Assembly: GCF_001665535.1 (NCBI RefSeq)
Contig: NZ_LZSQ01000120.1
Location: forward strand, 1 to 51,354
Source: Mycobacterium sp. 852002-51961_SCH5331710
GTDB lineage: Bacteria; Actinomycetota; Actinomycetes; Mycobacteriales; Mycobacteriaceae
Direction: 5' to 3'
Length of the DNA stretch: 51,354 nucleotides
Both the position numbers and the translations under genes were made by a program. The notes under the pieces are model-generated. The model had not been told where the DNA came from. It did no database searches and was given only the letters and a program-made list of their open reading frames with translations. Of this stretch, positions 1 through 7,884 are shown one piece after another. Position 1 is the stretch's first letter, and each line of letters starts with the position of its first letter.

Positions 1-582
1 TTATCCTCTTCGTCGCACGGGTCTGATGTTTATATGATACTGTAACGGGGGGGGGGGTGGTGGGGGCTCGTCGTGGGCGAAGGCGAACGCCCCCGGCGCT
101 GTCTCCCACAGGAGGTTGTCATCGTCCGCGGTCACATCGACCGGCACGTCATGCAACTCCCCATCCGAGGTACGCACGGTGGCGATGCCCTTGTATTCAT
201 TCCCTGACTTGTGAACCAACCTCACCTTTGTGACTTTCAAGCTGGGCAGATCGGGGTTGGAGTCGAGATCCTTCTGCATCGAAGACTGAACTGCTTCGGC
301 GACGGCCTCGGCGGATTGCGGCGCTGACGTGGGGTTGGCTGGCTGCGGTGCTGTCGCAATCGTCGGCGGGGCGGGCGGGGTCTCCTGTCGCGGCCACAAC
401 ACCGCCAACGTCACAGCCGAAGCGATACCAGCGGCACCAACGGCCAGGGCTGCGGGGACCACCCAATTTCGCTTGGCCGTGGCCGGTGCTGGCTCAGGCT
501 CGACTGCTGACGTCGGGAAGTCCTCCGCAGGCCGCTGCCAGTGCGCACCCTCAATCGGCGGATACCACCCCGGATCCGACAT
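1..582 (-). CDS. Hypothetical membrane-anchored protein with C-terminal proline tract
   Basis: Unrecognised protein of 193 residues; the stop codon occupies bases 1-3, so the gene is just complete. The N-terminus contains PGWYPP, reminiscent of the start of the DUF2510 motif. Residues about 39-63 form one hydrophobic segment, followed by a Pro/Ala/Thr-rich linker and a small polar domain (about 90-165). There is no lipobox cysteine, so a single-helix anchor with an external C-terminus is inferred. Near the C-terminus a polyproline run is encoded by an 11-base homopolymer. The ATG at 582 follows AGGGGG with a 4-nt gap. The function is unknown. Confidence 0.65.
   Translation of the reverse strand: MSDPGWYPPIEGAHWQRPAEDFPTSAVEPEPAPATAKRNWVVPAALAVGAAGIASAVTLAVLWPRQETPPAPPTIATAPQPANPTSAPQSAEAVAEAVQSSMQKDLDSNPDLPSLKVTKVRLVHKSGNEYKGIATVRTSDGELHDVPVDVTADDDNLLWETAPGAFAFAHDEPPPPPPPLQYHINIRPVRRRG
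47..57. repeat. 11-base poly-G tract inside a coding region
   Basis: Eleven consecutive G on the plus strand encode part of a proline run at the C-terminus of the minus-strand gene at 1-582. In the present length the gene continues 14 codons to TAA at 1-3. Loss of one base would end the protein after RYSII; gain of one base would read past the window edge. A tract of this length is prone to slippage in replication and in sequencing. Confidence 0.9.
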
Positions 583-631
583 GTTGCCCCCTGGGAAGTT
601 TCTGTGAGGAACCGTACGCCGCTCCCGGTGG

Positions 632-655
632 GGCCGTTGTCAAAACAACACGGCC
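632..655. terminator. Possible hairpin between two small genes
   Basis: GGCCGTTGT and ACAACACGGCC form an imperfect stem with a short CAAA loop, two bases of one arm being unpaired. It lies upstream of the gene at 1-582 and downstream of the small membrane protein at 834-1031, both on the minus strand, so it could end transcription from the latter. No T-run follows. The rest of 583-833 shows no gene-like reading frame. Confidence 0.3.
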
Positions 656-830
656 TACCATAGGTCGGTGCGGGGTAGGACATGTTTGGCTCGGTGGTCC
701 GGGTCAGCGCCACCCGTGTCACGCGTTTGACGACCACGGGGTGACCGTATCGGCCGGTGCCGAGCATCCCGGCGGAGATCGGCTCAGCGGCATCGTCGTG
801 GCCGTCACGAGATGAAGTTCACGGTCATCT

Positions 831-898
831 CGATCATCTGGCCCACGGCATGAAGGCCTTCACGATGAGCGCGATCATCTGACCCACGGCGATGAGGC
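831..898. repeat. Two imperfect 27-bp direct repeats, 41-bp period
   Basis: CGATCATCTGGCCCACGGC at 831-849 recurs as CGATCATCTGACCCACGGC at 872-890, and similarity extends to 857 and 898. The period of 41 bp is not a multiple of three, so the two copies encode the same AVGQMI peptide in different frames of the minus strand. Confidence 0.75.
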
Positions 899-1031
899 CG
901 TCCGTCGAGCCGGTGTCGATCACGACGAACACGGAGAACATCAGCACCAGCGCGACGACGGTGATGATCGTTATGGCGAGGTACTTCGAAAATGTATCCA
1001 CACAGATTCGGGAGCGAAACTGCCTCGGCAA
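834..1031 (-). CDS. Small membrane protein, possibly frameshifted at its 3' end
   Basis: A 65-residue frame with a basic N-terminus (MPRQFRSR) and a strong hydrophobic helix at about residues 18-38, followed by a second, weaker hydrophobic stretch (GLIAVGQMIALIVKAF). In this frame it ends in MPWAR. In the adjacent frame the same region continues as AVGQMIEMTVNFIS, ending at 805, and so repeats the AVGQMI peptide already present upstream. This suggests a one- or two-base indel near 845-870, in which case the intact protein would have about 75 residues. No family was recognised. The start and the reality of the gene are uncertain. Confidence 0.4.
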   Translation of the reverse strand: MPRQFRSRICVDTFSKYLAITIITVVALVLMFSVFVVIDTGSTDGLIAVGQMIALIVKAFMPWAR

Positions 1032-1300
1032 CAGGTTTCAGCGGCGAAGGGATATTTCTCCCCGGACTGACCCTGTAATTTCGCCCGCGAGCACCCATAT
1101 GGGGGCACCCTCTCGTCTGCCTCGCGTAACCCTGGTCCCAGGGGATTGACGGAGTCCGCGCGGCCGGACAACCTCGCCTTCAAGTGGGGCGACTGTGGAC
1201 GTGTTGACGCCACGCCACCGCGATTAGCTGCTCCCCAAGATAATCAGGGCCACAAGGTACGTCTGCGACCTCGTCTTAGCAGGTCAGAGCATAACGCTAG
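1032..1300. other. Non-coding stretch downstream of pepQ
   Basis: No convincing reading frame on either strand. The only small symmetrical element noted is the palindrome CCCATATGGG at 1094-1103. In M. tuberculosis and relatives, efp directly follows pepQ; it is not here, so this stretch marks a break in the usual order. Confidence 0.5.
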
Positions 1301-2389
1301 CTAGTCTAGAATGGCCAGTTCCGTGGGGAACCGGGTGAGCAAGTCTGGAGCGTCGCGGCCGACGACGAGCGTGTCCTCGATTCGGACGCCGCCACGGTCG
1401 GGCAGATAGACGCCGGGCTCCACGGTCACCGCGGAGCCAGCAAGCAGTGTACCGACGGACGCGCCGCTGATCCCCGGCGCTTCATGGATCTGCAGGCCGA
1501 CACCGTGCCCCAGCCCATGGGTGAAGTTCTCGACATAACCGGCGTCCGCGATGACCTGCCGCGACGCGGCGTCCACGTCCTTGCACGCGACGCCGGGGCC
1601 GAGCGCTTCGCGGCCGGCCTTCTGCGCGGTGGCCACCAGGTCGTAGATCTCGCGCTGCCAGTCCGCGATCGGCGCCAGCACGAACGTTCTGGTCATGTCG
1701 GAGTGATAGCCGCACACCAGCGCGCCGAAGTCGATCTTGACGAAGTCACCCGCGGCCAGCACGGCGTCGGTGGGCCGGTGATGCGGAATCGCCGAGTTCG
1801 CCCCGGCCGCCACGATGGTCTCGAACGACGGGCCGTCGGCGCCGTGTTCGAGCATCAGCCACTCGAGTTCGCGGGCGACCTCCTTCTCGCTGCGCCCGGC
1901 CCGCAGGCCGCCACGGTCGACGAGATCGCGCAGGGCCGCGTCCGCGGCCTCGCACGCCAACCGCAGCAGCGCGACCTCGCCAGCATCCTTGACCTCGCGG
2001 AGCGCCTCGACGGTCCCGGCGGCGCGCACCAATTCGGTCTGCTCGCCGGCCGCCTTCGCCAGGGCCGCGAACGCGTCGACGGTCACCACATGACTCTCGA
2101 AGCCGAGCTTGTGCACCCCGTCGGCGGCGGCGCGCCGCGCCAGATACGGGCCGCAGGCCCGCTCGATGACGATCTGAGCGTCGGGGGCCTGCTGCGCGGC
2201 CTGCGTGCGGTAGCGCCCGTCGGTGGCCAGCACCGGCGTTTCGTCGTCGGCCTTGATGAGCAGCGCGGCGTTGGAGCCCGTGAACCCGCTCAAATAGCGC
2301 ACGTTCACCAAGTCCGATACCAACATGGCATCGATCTCGGATTCGGCCAGCCGCTCGCGCAGCCGGTGCCGACGCTGTGAAATAGTCAC
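1301..2389 (-). CDS. pepQ: Xaa-Pro aminopeptidase family, M24 (PepQ-like)
   Basis: Cytoplasmic metallopeptidase of 362 residues expected to cleave peptides with proline in position 2. The N-terminal creatinase-like domain (about 1-130) is followed by the M24 pita-bread domain. The dinuclear metal ligands are visible in order: D in KIDFG, D in HSDMTRTF, H in GLGHGVG, E in IHEAPG and E in RIEDT. The length is normal. The start is GTG at 2389 with no Shine-Dalgarno; TAGCGT sits 8 nt upstream, consistent with a leaderless transcript. It is the Rv2535c counterpart, but efp does not follow it here. Confidence 0.92.
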   Translation of the reverse strand: MTISQRRHRLRERLAESEIDAMLVSDLVNVRYLSGFTGSNAALLIKADDETPVLATDGRYRTQAAQQAPDAQIVIERACGPYLARRAAADGVHKLGFESHVVTVDAFAALAKAAGEQTELVRAAGTVEALREVKDAGEVALLRLACEAADAALRDLVDRGGLRAGRSEKEVARELEWLMLEHGADGPSFETIVAAGANSAIPHHRPTDAVLAAGDFVKIDFGALVCGYHSDMTRTFVLAPIADWQREIYDLVATAQKAGREALGPGVACKDVDAASRQVIADAGYVENFTHGLGHGVGLQIHEAPGISGASVGTLLAGSAVTVEPGVYLPDRGGVRIEDTLVVGRDAPDLLTRFPTELAILD

Positions 2390-2397
2390 GGTCGATG

Positions 2398-2403
2398 ACG
2401 CTA
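2398..2403 (-). promoter_or_regulatory. Leaderless-type -10 of pepQ
   Basis: TAGCGT fits TANNNT and lies 8 nt upstream of the GTG start, with no ribosome binding site between. Transcription would begin at or next to the start codon. Confidence 0.45.
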
Positions 2404-2422
2404 CTCGCTAAGGTGAGGCCCC

Positions 2423-2971
2423 ATGAGTAAGTGGTTGCTGCGCGGACTGGTGTTCGCGACCCTGATGGTGATCGTGCGATTGCTGCAGGGCGCGCTGATC
2501 AACGCGTGGGAGACCAAAGCCGGTCTGATCAGCGTCGTGCTGGTGGTTTTGTTCGCCGTCGCGGTGTTCGTGTGGGGACTGGCCGACGGCCGGGCCGACG
2601 CCCGGGCCAACCCCGACCCGGACCGCCGGGGTGACCTGGCGATGACCTGGCTGCTGGCCGGCCTGTTCGCCGGGATCGTCAGCGGCGCGGTGGCCTGGTT
2701 CATCTCGATCTTCTACAAGGCCCTCTACGTCGAGGCGCTGGTCAACGAGCTCACCACGTTCGCGGCGTTCACCGCGCTGGTGGTGTTCCTGATGGCGCTC
2801 GCCGGCGTGGCGCTCGGCCGCTGGCTGGTCGACCGCAGAGCCGACCAGACCCCGCATCTGCATCACGCAGGGGACGACGACCGTGCGGACACCGACGTGT
2901 TCGCCGCGGTCAGCCAGCCGGGCGCCGAGGAGACCACCACCGAGAGCGCGCCCCGCGAGGACCGGGCCTAG
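2423..2971 (+). CDS. Four-helix membrane protein, B-4DMT transporter family (Rv2536-like)
   Basis: Integral membrane protein of 182 residues with four hydrophobic segments (about 5-25, 36-53, 74-96 and 108-132), then an acidic, Thr/Glu-rich cytoplasmic tail. Sequence and position beside pepQ and aroQ match the conserved mycobacterial Rv2536 protein, which databases place in the B-4DMT transporter family; the substrate is unknown. ATG at 2423 follows AAGGTGAGG at 2410-2418. It diverges from pepQ with only 33 bp between the starts, so the two promoters overlap. Confidence 0.8.
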   Translation: MSKWLLRGLVFATLMVIVRLLQGALINAWETKAGLISVVLVVLFAVAVFVWGLADGRADARANPDPDRRGDLAMTWLLAGLFAGIVSGAVAWFISIFYKALYVEALVNELTTFAAFTALVVFLMALAGVALGRWLVDRRADQTPHLHHAGDDDRADTDVFAAVSQPGAEETTTESAPREDRA

Positions 2972-2989
2972 CCCTAGGCACAGCGTTCC

Positions 2990-3886
2990 GTGAACCCGGA
3001 CGAGTTCTGCACGTCCGATCAGTGGAGCGTGCTGTCGTCCGCGGCATCGAATTCCCAACTGGCCGGGGTGCTCGGCGGCTTCCTGATCACCGCGATCGCG
3101 CTGCTGTTCGACAAGAACAGTCGCGAAGGCGTGCACACGCTCGCGCTGTTCTCCTCCGCCGTTCTGGTTCTCATGCTCGACAGCTTCCTGTTCAGCTTGA
3201 TCACCGGCACGCAGGTGCCCGATGGCGCGCGGCGGGCGACGTGCGCGATCGCCTGGACTCAGGGAGCGGTGTCGACCGGGATGCTGGCCGCCGGGGCGAC
3301 GGCCCTGTTCGGCGGGCTCGGGTGGATGCTGGCCAGCCACGCCGTCAACAAGGTGAGCGATCAGGACCCCGCCGACGTCCGCGCGTACTGCTTTTTGGCC
3401 GAACTCGGCGGCTGGCTGACCTTCGCGGCCGCGATGACGGCGACGCTGATCGTGTCCGAGACGTCGATCGATTATCTGCGGTTCATGTGGGGCCACCGAC
3501 CCGAGGTGTGGATCGAGGGCACCATCGTCGTCGCGGCCGCGGCCTTCGTCATCACCGATTTCGCGCTGGTGTATCTGCGCACCCGAACGTTGCGGAAATC
3601 GTTGGCCGACACCGGCGAACCGACGCTGCTCGAGTTGCGCTCGATCAAGTTCGCGACGGTGGGCACGGTGGTGCTCGCCATTGCCGGGTCATGGCTCGCG
3701 GTCAGCCTGGCACGCATCCCCGAGGCCTGGCTCACCGCGCCTAATCCCGCGATCGTGCTTTTCGTGCTGATGCTGACGCTGGTGCTGCCGACGGTGATCT
3801 CGACCGCGATCTGCTACTCGGTCGCCAGTACCGGCGATTCGGGTTCCCCGTCGAGGCTGGCCAGGTACCGCAGGGCCAGCAGGTAG
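2990..3886 (+). CDS. Multi-pass membrane protein of unknown function
   Basis: A 298-residue protein with about seven hydrophobic segments (near 25-42, 49-70, 92-114, 134-152, 175-195, 221-241 and 248-272). No family was recognised. It starts with GTG 18 nt after the previous gene, so co-transcription is likely. Its last 24 codons lie on the opposite strand of the 3' end of aroQ (73 bp of convergent overlap). The basic, low-complexity tail encoded there may be a read-through extension rather than a conserved part. Codon usage is like that of the neighbours. Confidence 0.7.
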   Translation: MNPDEFCTSDQWSVLSSAASNSQLAGVLGGFLITAIALLFDKNSREGVHTLALFSSAVLVLMLDSFLFSLITGTQVPDGARRATCAIAWTQGAVSTGMLAAGATALFGGLGWMLASHAVNKVSDQDPADVRAYCFLAELGGWLTFAAAMTATLIVSETSIDYLRFMWGHRPEVWIEGTIVVAAAAFVITDFALVYLRTRTLRKSLADTGEPTLLELRSIKFATVGTVVLAIAGSWLAVSLARIPEAWLTAPNPAIVLFVLMLTLVLPTVISTAICYSVASTGDSGSPSRLARYRRASR

Positions 3887-4281
3887 CCCTGCACACCGAG
3901 GCCGACGATCACGCCGGTGGCCACCGCGCTCAGGTACGAACGGTGCCGAAACTCCTCGCGCGCGTGGACGTTTGAGATGTGCACCTCGATCAGCGGTGCA
4001 CTCAGCTCACTGCACGCGTCGCGCAGCGCGACCGAGGTGTGGGTCAGCGCGCCCGCGTTGAGGATCACCGGATCCCCCGCGTCGGCGGCCGCGTGAATCC
4101 ATCCCAGCAGGTCCGCCTCGTTATCGCTCTGACGCACAACGGCTTTGAGCCCCAGGGCGTCGGCCTCGCGTTCGATGAGCGCCACCAGCTCGTCGTGGGT
4201 GGTGCTGCCGTACACGTCGGGTTCGCGGCGGCCCAGCCGGCCGAGGTTGGGACCGTTGAGCACCAGCACCGTCTGGGTCAT
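3814..4281 (-). CDS. aroQ: Type II 3-dehydroquinate dehydratase
   Basis: Converts 3-dehydroquinate to 3-dehydroshikimate, step three of the shikimate pathway; cytoplasmic dodecamer in this family. It has 155 residues. The N-terminal NGPNLGRLGRREPDVYG contains the flexible-lid Arg and the catalytic Tyr; NAGALTHTS and EVHISNVHAREEFRHRS carry the substrate-binding Asn and catalytic His. It is very close to M. tuberculosis AroD/AroQ (Rv2537c). The start overlaps the end of aroB by ATGA, indicating translational coupling. The 3' end overlaps a convergent membrane-protein gene. Confidence 0.96.
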   Translation of the reverse strand: MTQTVLVLNGPNLGRLGRREPDVYGSTTHDELVALIEREADALGLKAVVRQSDNEADLLGWIHAAADAGDPVILNAGALTHTSVALRDACSELSAPLIEVHISNVHAREEFRHRSYLSAVATGVIVGLGVQGYLLALRYLASLDGEPESPVLATE

Positions 4282-5375
4282 GACGTCACCGCTCCTATTT
4301 CTGCGTAGGCCGCCGCCAGAAGTGACGGGTCGGGCCCCTCCAGGCGTCCCGGTTTGGCGAGCCCGTCGAGCACGACGAAGCGCAGTACGCCCGCGCGGGT
4401 CTTCTTGTCGCCGGCCATGTTCTCCAGCAACTCGCCGAACGCATCGGGGTCGTAGGTGATGGGCAGCCCCAGCGAGGTCAGCACGGAGCGGTGCCGGTCG
4501 GCGGTCTCGTCATCCAGGCGGCCCGCGAGCCGGCCGAGTTCGGCGGCGAACACCAGGCCCACCGAGACGGCGGCGCCGTGGCGCCACTGGTAGCGCTCGC
4601 GGCGTTCGATCGCGTGGGCGAGCGTGTGGCCGTAGTTGAGGATCTCGCGCAGTTGCGATTCCTTCTCGTCGGCGGCGACCACCTCGGCCTTGACCGCGAT
4701 CGCGCGCCGGATCAGCTCGGGCAGCACGGTGCCCGCCGGATCGAGCGCGGCCTCGGGGTCGGCCTCGATCAGGTCGAGGATCCTAGGGTCGGAGATGAAC
4801 CCGGCCTTGACGATCTCGGCCATGCCCGCCACGAGTTCGTTGCGCGGCAACGTCTCCAGCGTCGCGAGGTCGACGAGCACGGCAGCCGGCTGATGAAACG
4901 CGCCGACCAGGTTCTTGCCCGCGTCGGTGTTGATTCCGGTCTTGCCGCCGACCGCGGCGTCGACCATGCCGAGCAGCGTGGTCGGCACGTGCACGATGTC
5001 GATCCCGCGCAACCAGGTGGCGGCGGCGAAGCCTGCGACGTCGGTGGCCGCTCCCCCGCCGAGGCTGACGATCGCGTCCTTACGGCCCACCCCGATGCGG
5101 CCGAGGACTTCCCAGATGAACCCGACGACGGGCAGGTCCTTACCCTTCTCGGCGTCGGGGATCTCGATGCGGTGTGCGTCGATGCCCTTGTCCGCCAGCG
5201 CGGTTCGGATGACCTCGGCGGTCTGCGCCAAGGTCGGCTGGTGCAGGACCGCGACCTTGTGCCGGCCCTCGAGCACGCGCACGAGGTCGCCGAGCAGTCC
5301 GGTGCCGACGATCACCGGGTAGGGCGGGTCGACGAGCACCTCGATGGTGACGGGGTTGGCCACGGGTTCAGTCAC
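4278..5375 (-). CDS. aroB: 3-dehydroquinate synthase
   Basis: Converts DAHP to 3-dehydroquinate using NAD and a divalent metal; cytoplasmic. It has 365 residues, the normal length. Visible family motifs are the glycine-rich SLGGGAATDVAGFAAATW, PTTLLGMVDAAVGGKTG with the substrate lysine, GKNLVGAFHQP, the metal-ligand Glu in GMAEIVKAG and the His pair in LNYGHTLAHAIE and WRHGAAVSVG. It overlaps aroK by 8 nt and aroQ by 4 nt in one minus-strand operon. Confidence 0.97.
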   Translation of the reverse strand: MTEPVANPVTIEVLVDPPYPVIVGTGLLGDLVRVLEGRHKVAVLHQPTLAQTAEVIRTALADKGIDAHRIEIPDAEKGKDLPVVGFIWEVLGRIGVGRKDAIVSLGGGAATDVAGFAAATWLRGIDIVHVPTTLLGMVDAAVGGKTGINTDAGKNLVGAFHQPAAVLVDLATLETLPRNELVAGMAEIVKAGFISDPRILDLIEADPEAALDPAGTVLPELIRRAIAVKAEVVAADEKESQLREILNYGHTLAHAIERRERYQWRHGAAVSVGLVFAAELGRLAGRLDDETADRHRSVLTSLGLPITYDPDAFGELLENMAGDKKTRAGVLRFVVLDGLAKPGRLEGPDPSLLAAAYAEIGAVTS

Positions 5376-6015
5376 GGTTGACCTTCGGATTGCGGGCGGC
5401 GACCGCCGCCGGTGACGGCGGGGCCTCGGTACTGGGTTCTGCGGTCAGCGACGACGGACTCCTGCGCCACGGCGAGCGGCGTTTGCGCCGCGATGGGTGG
5501 GAGCCGTCGGGGTTCTCCAGGCGGGTCACGATGTAGCGCACCACCGCGCCCGGGTTGCGCCGGTTGGTGTTGACCCGGATGGTCGCCACCTGGCGGTAGA
5601 GCGGAACGCGTTCGGACATCAGCGCTTTGAACTTCTCGCCGCGGTCGCCGCCCTCGAGCAGCGGACGCACGGTGCTCCCGCCGGTGCGGCGCACACCTTC
5701 GGCGGCGCTGATCTCCAGATAGATGACCGTGTGCCCGGTCAATGCCTCGCGCACGCCGGGTGTGGTGACGGCGCCACCACCCAGCGACAGCACACCGTCG
5801 TGGGTCTGCAACGCCGCGCGGATCACCTCTTCCTCGATCCGCCGGAACTCCTTCTCACCCTCGGTGGCGAAGATGTCGGCGATCGTGCGGCCCGTGGTCT
5901 CCTCGATCGCGGCGTCGGTGTCGAGCAGCGAGAGGTCGAGCGCCTTGGCCAGTCGCCGCCCGATGGTCGACTTGCCCGAGCCGGGCAGCCCCACCAGCAC
6001 TGCGCGCGGCGCCAT
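5368..6015 (-). CDS. aroK: Shikimate kinase with C-terminal extension
   Basis: Phosphorylates shikimate with ATP. Walker A GLPGSGKST lies at residues 9-17, with DTD for magnesium and shikimate binding, GGGAVTT for shikimate and RPLLEG in the lid. The ATG at 6015 is chosen because it starts just before the P-loop and overlaps the aroC stop by one base (TGATG). The kinase domain ends near residue 170; a 40-45-residue tail, first basic (RRKRRSPWRR) and then Pro/Ala/Ser-rich, makes the 215-residue product longer than the roughly 176 of M. tuberculosis AroK. The tail overlaps aroB by 8 nt. Confidence 0.95.
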   Translation of the reverse strand: MAPRAVLVGLPGSGKSTIGRRLAKALDLSLLDTDAAIEETTGRTIADIFATEGEKEFRRIEEEVIRAALQTHDGVLSLGGGAVTTPGVREALTGHTVIYLEISAAEGVRRTGGSTVRPLLEGGDRGEKFKALMSERVPLYRQVATIRVNTNRRNPGAVVRYIVTRLENPDGSHPSRRKRRSPWRRSPSSLTAEPSTEAPPSPAAVAARNPKVNRD

Positions 6016-7226
6016 CAGCCCGAAGCCTGGACCCGTTGCGTGGCGGGCTCGCGCGCGGCCACCGCCCGCAGATAGTTGTCGATGTTGGCGCGCGTCTCGG
6101 TCAACGAGTCGCCGCCGAACTTCTGCAGCGCCGCGCGCGCCAGCACCAGCGCCACCATGGTCTCCACCACCACGCCCGCGGCGGGTACCGCACACACGTC
6201 CGAGCGCTGATGGATCGCGACGGCCTCTTCACCGGTGACCATGTCGACCGTGGCCAGGGCCCGCGGCACGGTGGAGATCGGTTTCATCGCGGCGCGCACC
6301 CGCAGCGGCTGGCCGTTGGTCATGCCGCCTTCGAGGCCGCCCGCACGGTTGGTCGAGCGCATGACGCCGTCCGGGCCGGGATACATCTCGTCGTGCGCGG
6401 CGCTGCCGCGGCGGCGTGCGGTCGTGAAGCCGTCACCGATCTCGACGCCCTTGATGGCCTGGATGCCCATCACCGCCGCGGCGAGTTGGCTGTCGAGCCG
6501 GTTGTCGCCGCTGGTGAAGGAGCCCAGCCCGATCGGGAGGCCGTTGGCCACCACCTCGACGACGCCGCCGAGCGTGTCGCCGTCCTTCTTGGCCGCCTCG
6601 ATCTCGTCGATCATCGATTTCTCGGCGTCCTTGTCGAACGAACGCACCGGGCTGGCGTCGATGTCGGCCAGGTCGCCGGCCTGCGGCGGCGGGCCGTCGT
6701 ACGGATCGGACGCCCCGATGGAGATGACGTGGGACAGCACCTCGACGCCCAGGGCCTCCTTGAGGAATGCGCGGGCGATGGTGCCGGCGGCGACCCGGGC
6801 CGCGGTCTCGCGGGCGCTGGCGCGCTCGAGCACGGGGCGGGCGTCGTCAAAGCCGTACTTGAGCATGCCCGCGTAGTCGGCGTGGCCGGGGCGGGGGCGG
6901 GTCAGCGGCGCGTTACGCGCGCTCTCGGCCAGCTCGGCGGGGTCGACCGGATCCGGGGCCATCACCGTCTCCCACTTGGGCCACTCGGTGTTGCCGATCT
7001 CGACCGCGATCGGGCCACCGAGCGTGACGCCGTGCCGAACGCCCGCCAGCATCGTGACCTGGTCTTGCTCGAACTTCATCCGGGCGCCGCGGCCGTATCC
7101 GAGACGTCGACGCGCCAGCTGCCCGGCGATGTCGTCCGAGGTGACGTGCACGCCCGCGACCATGCCTTCGACCACGGCCACCAGGGCGCGGCCGTGGGAT
7201 TCACCAGCAGTGGTCCATCGCAACAC
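6015..7226 (-). CDS. aroC: Chorismate synthase
   Basis: Makes chorismate from EPSP with reduced FMN, the last common step to aromatic amino acids, folate, mycobactin and menaquinone. Signatures are TAGESHGRALVAVVEGM at the N-terminus, RRLGYGRGARM, LTRPRPGHADYAG, the ARETAARVAAG helix and the C-terminal RSDVCAVPA. GTG at 7226 is chosen because it gives the family-typical MLRW start and has GGGAAG 9 nt upstream. An ATG at 7235 would add MGR but has its purine stretch directly abutting. It is first gene of the aroC-K-B-Q operon. Confidence 0.96.
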   Translation of the reverse strand: MLRWTTAGESHGRALVAVVEGMVAGVHVTSDDIAGQLARRRLGYGRGARMKFEQDQVTMLAGVRHGVTLGGPIAVEIGNTEWPKWETVMAPDPVDPAELAESARNAPLTRPRPGHADYAGMLKYGFDDARPVLERASARETAARVAAGTIARAFLKEALGVEVLSHVISIGASDPYDGPPPQAGDLADIDASPVRSFDKDAEKSMIDEIEAAKKDGDTLGGVVEVVANGLPIGLGSFTSGDNRLDSQLAAAVMGIQAIKGVEIGDGFTTARRRGSAAHDEMYPGPDGVMRSTNRAGGLEGGMTNGQPLRVRAAMKPISTVPRALATVDMVTGEEAVAIHQRSDVCAVPAAGVVVETMVALVLARAALQKFGGDSLTETRANIDNYLRAVAAREPATQRVQASG

Positions 7227-7263
7227 GCGTCCCATCTTCCCACGTCGGCTGTCTGGCCCCGAA

Positions 7264-7884
7264 TCAGCCGACGACCAGGCCCGCCAGAACCCGGCCGAGC
7301 TCGGCCGCGGCGTGGCGGTGCGCCGACCTCTGGTCCCCGGCGCGCGCGACGATCATCGCGGCCTCGCAGAGGGCGCCGAACAGGAAATGCGCCAGCGGCC
7401 CGGGTGGACGCTTGGCGATTCGGCCGGCTTCGACGGCGCGGGTGATGGCGAGCTCCATCATGTCGAGCAGCGGGGTCTCCAGGCGGCGCATCTCCTCCCA
7501 GCCGAGCGCGGTGAACCCGTCGAGCAGCACGATCCGCTGCACCCCCGGGTCGAGGCATTCGTCGAGGAAGGCCCGACACCCGGCGCCGAACGCGTCCCAC
7601 GGATCCTTCTTGCGGCTGTACGCACGCTGATACGCCTCGGCCAGCGGCACCGCCATCCGCTCGACCTCGCGGGTGAACACGGCCTCGAACAGGCGGCGCT
7701 TTCCCTCGAAATGGTGATAGACCGCGCCCTTGGTCACCTGGGCCCGGGCCGCTACCGCGTCCAGCGAGGTCGCCTCGTACCCGTCATCGGCGAACAACGC
7801 CCGCGCGGCCTCGACGAGTGCGGCGGTCGTCGCCTCCGTCCGCTCCGCCTGGGTCCGCCTCGGGGCTCTCGCGCTCTGGTTCAC
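7264..7884 (-). CDS. TetR-family regulator of the nitrile hydratase island
   Basis: A 206-residue TetR-type repressor. The helix-turn-helix lies at about residues 34-60 (TSLDAVAARAQVTKGAVYHHF), and the C-terminal ligand domain ends in LGRVLAGLVVG. The GTG start at 7884 overlaps the DUF3237 stop by GTGA, making it the last gene of a coupled three-gene operon that begins inside the double palindrome at 8747-8788. By position it is the obvious candidate to bind that palindrome and control both divergent operons (inference). The ligand is unknown. Confidence 0.88.
   Translation of the reverse strand: MNQSARAPRRTQAERTEATTAALVEAARALFADDGYEATSLDAVAARAQVTKGAVYHHFEGKRRLFEAVFTREVERMAVPLAEAYQRAYSRKKDPWDAFGAGCRAFLDECLDPGVQRIVLLDGFTALGWEEMRRLETPLLDMMELAITRAVEAGRIAKRPPGPLAHFLFGALCEAAMIVARAGDQRSAHRHAAAELGRVLAGLVVG

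Noticed and set aside
1092..1105. CCCATATGGG palindrome as an operator
   Set aside because: Short isolated palindrome without a regulator gene or a second copy nearby; could occur by chance.
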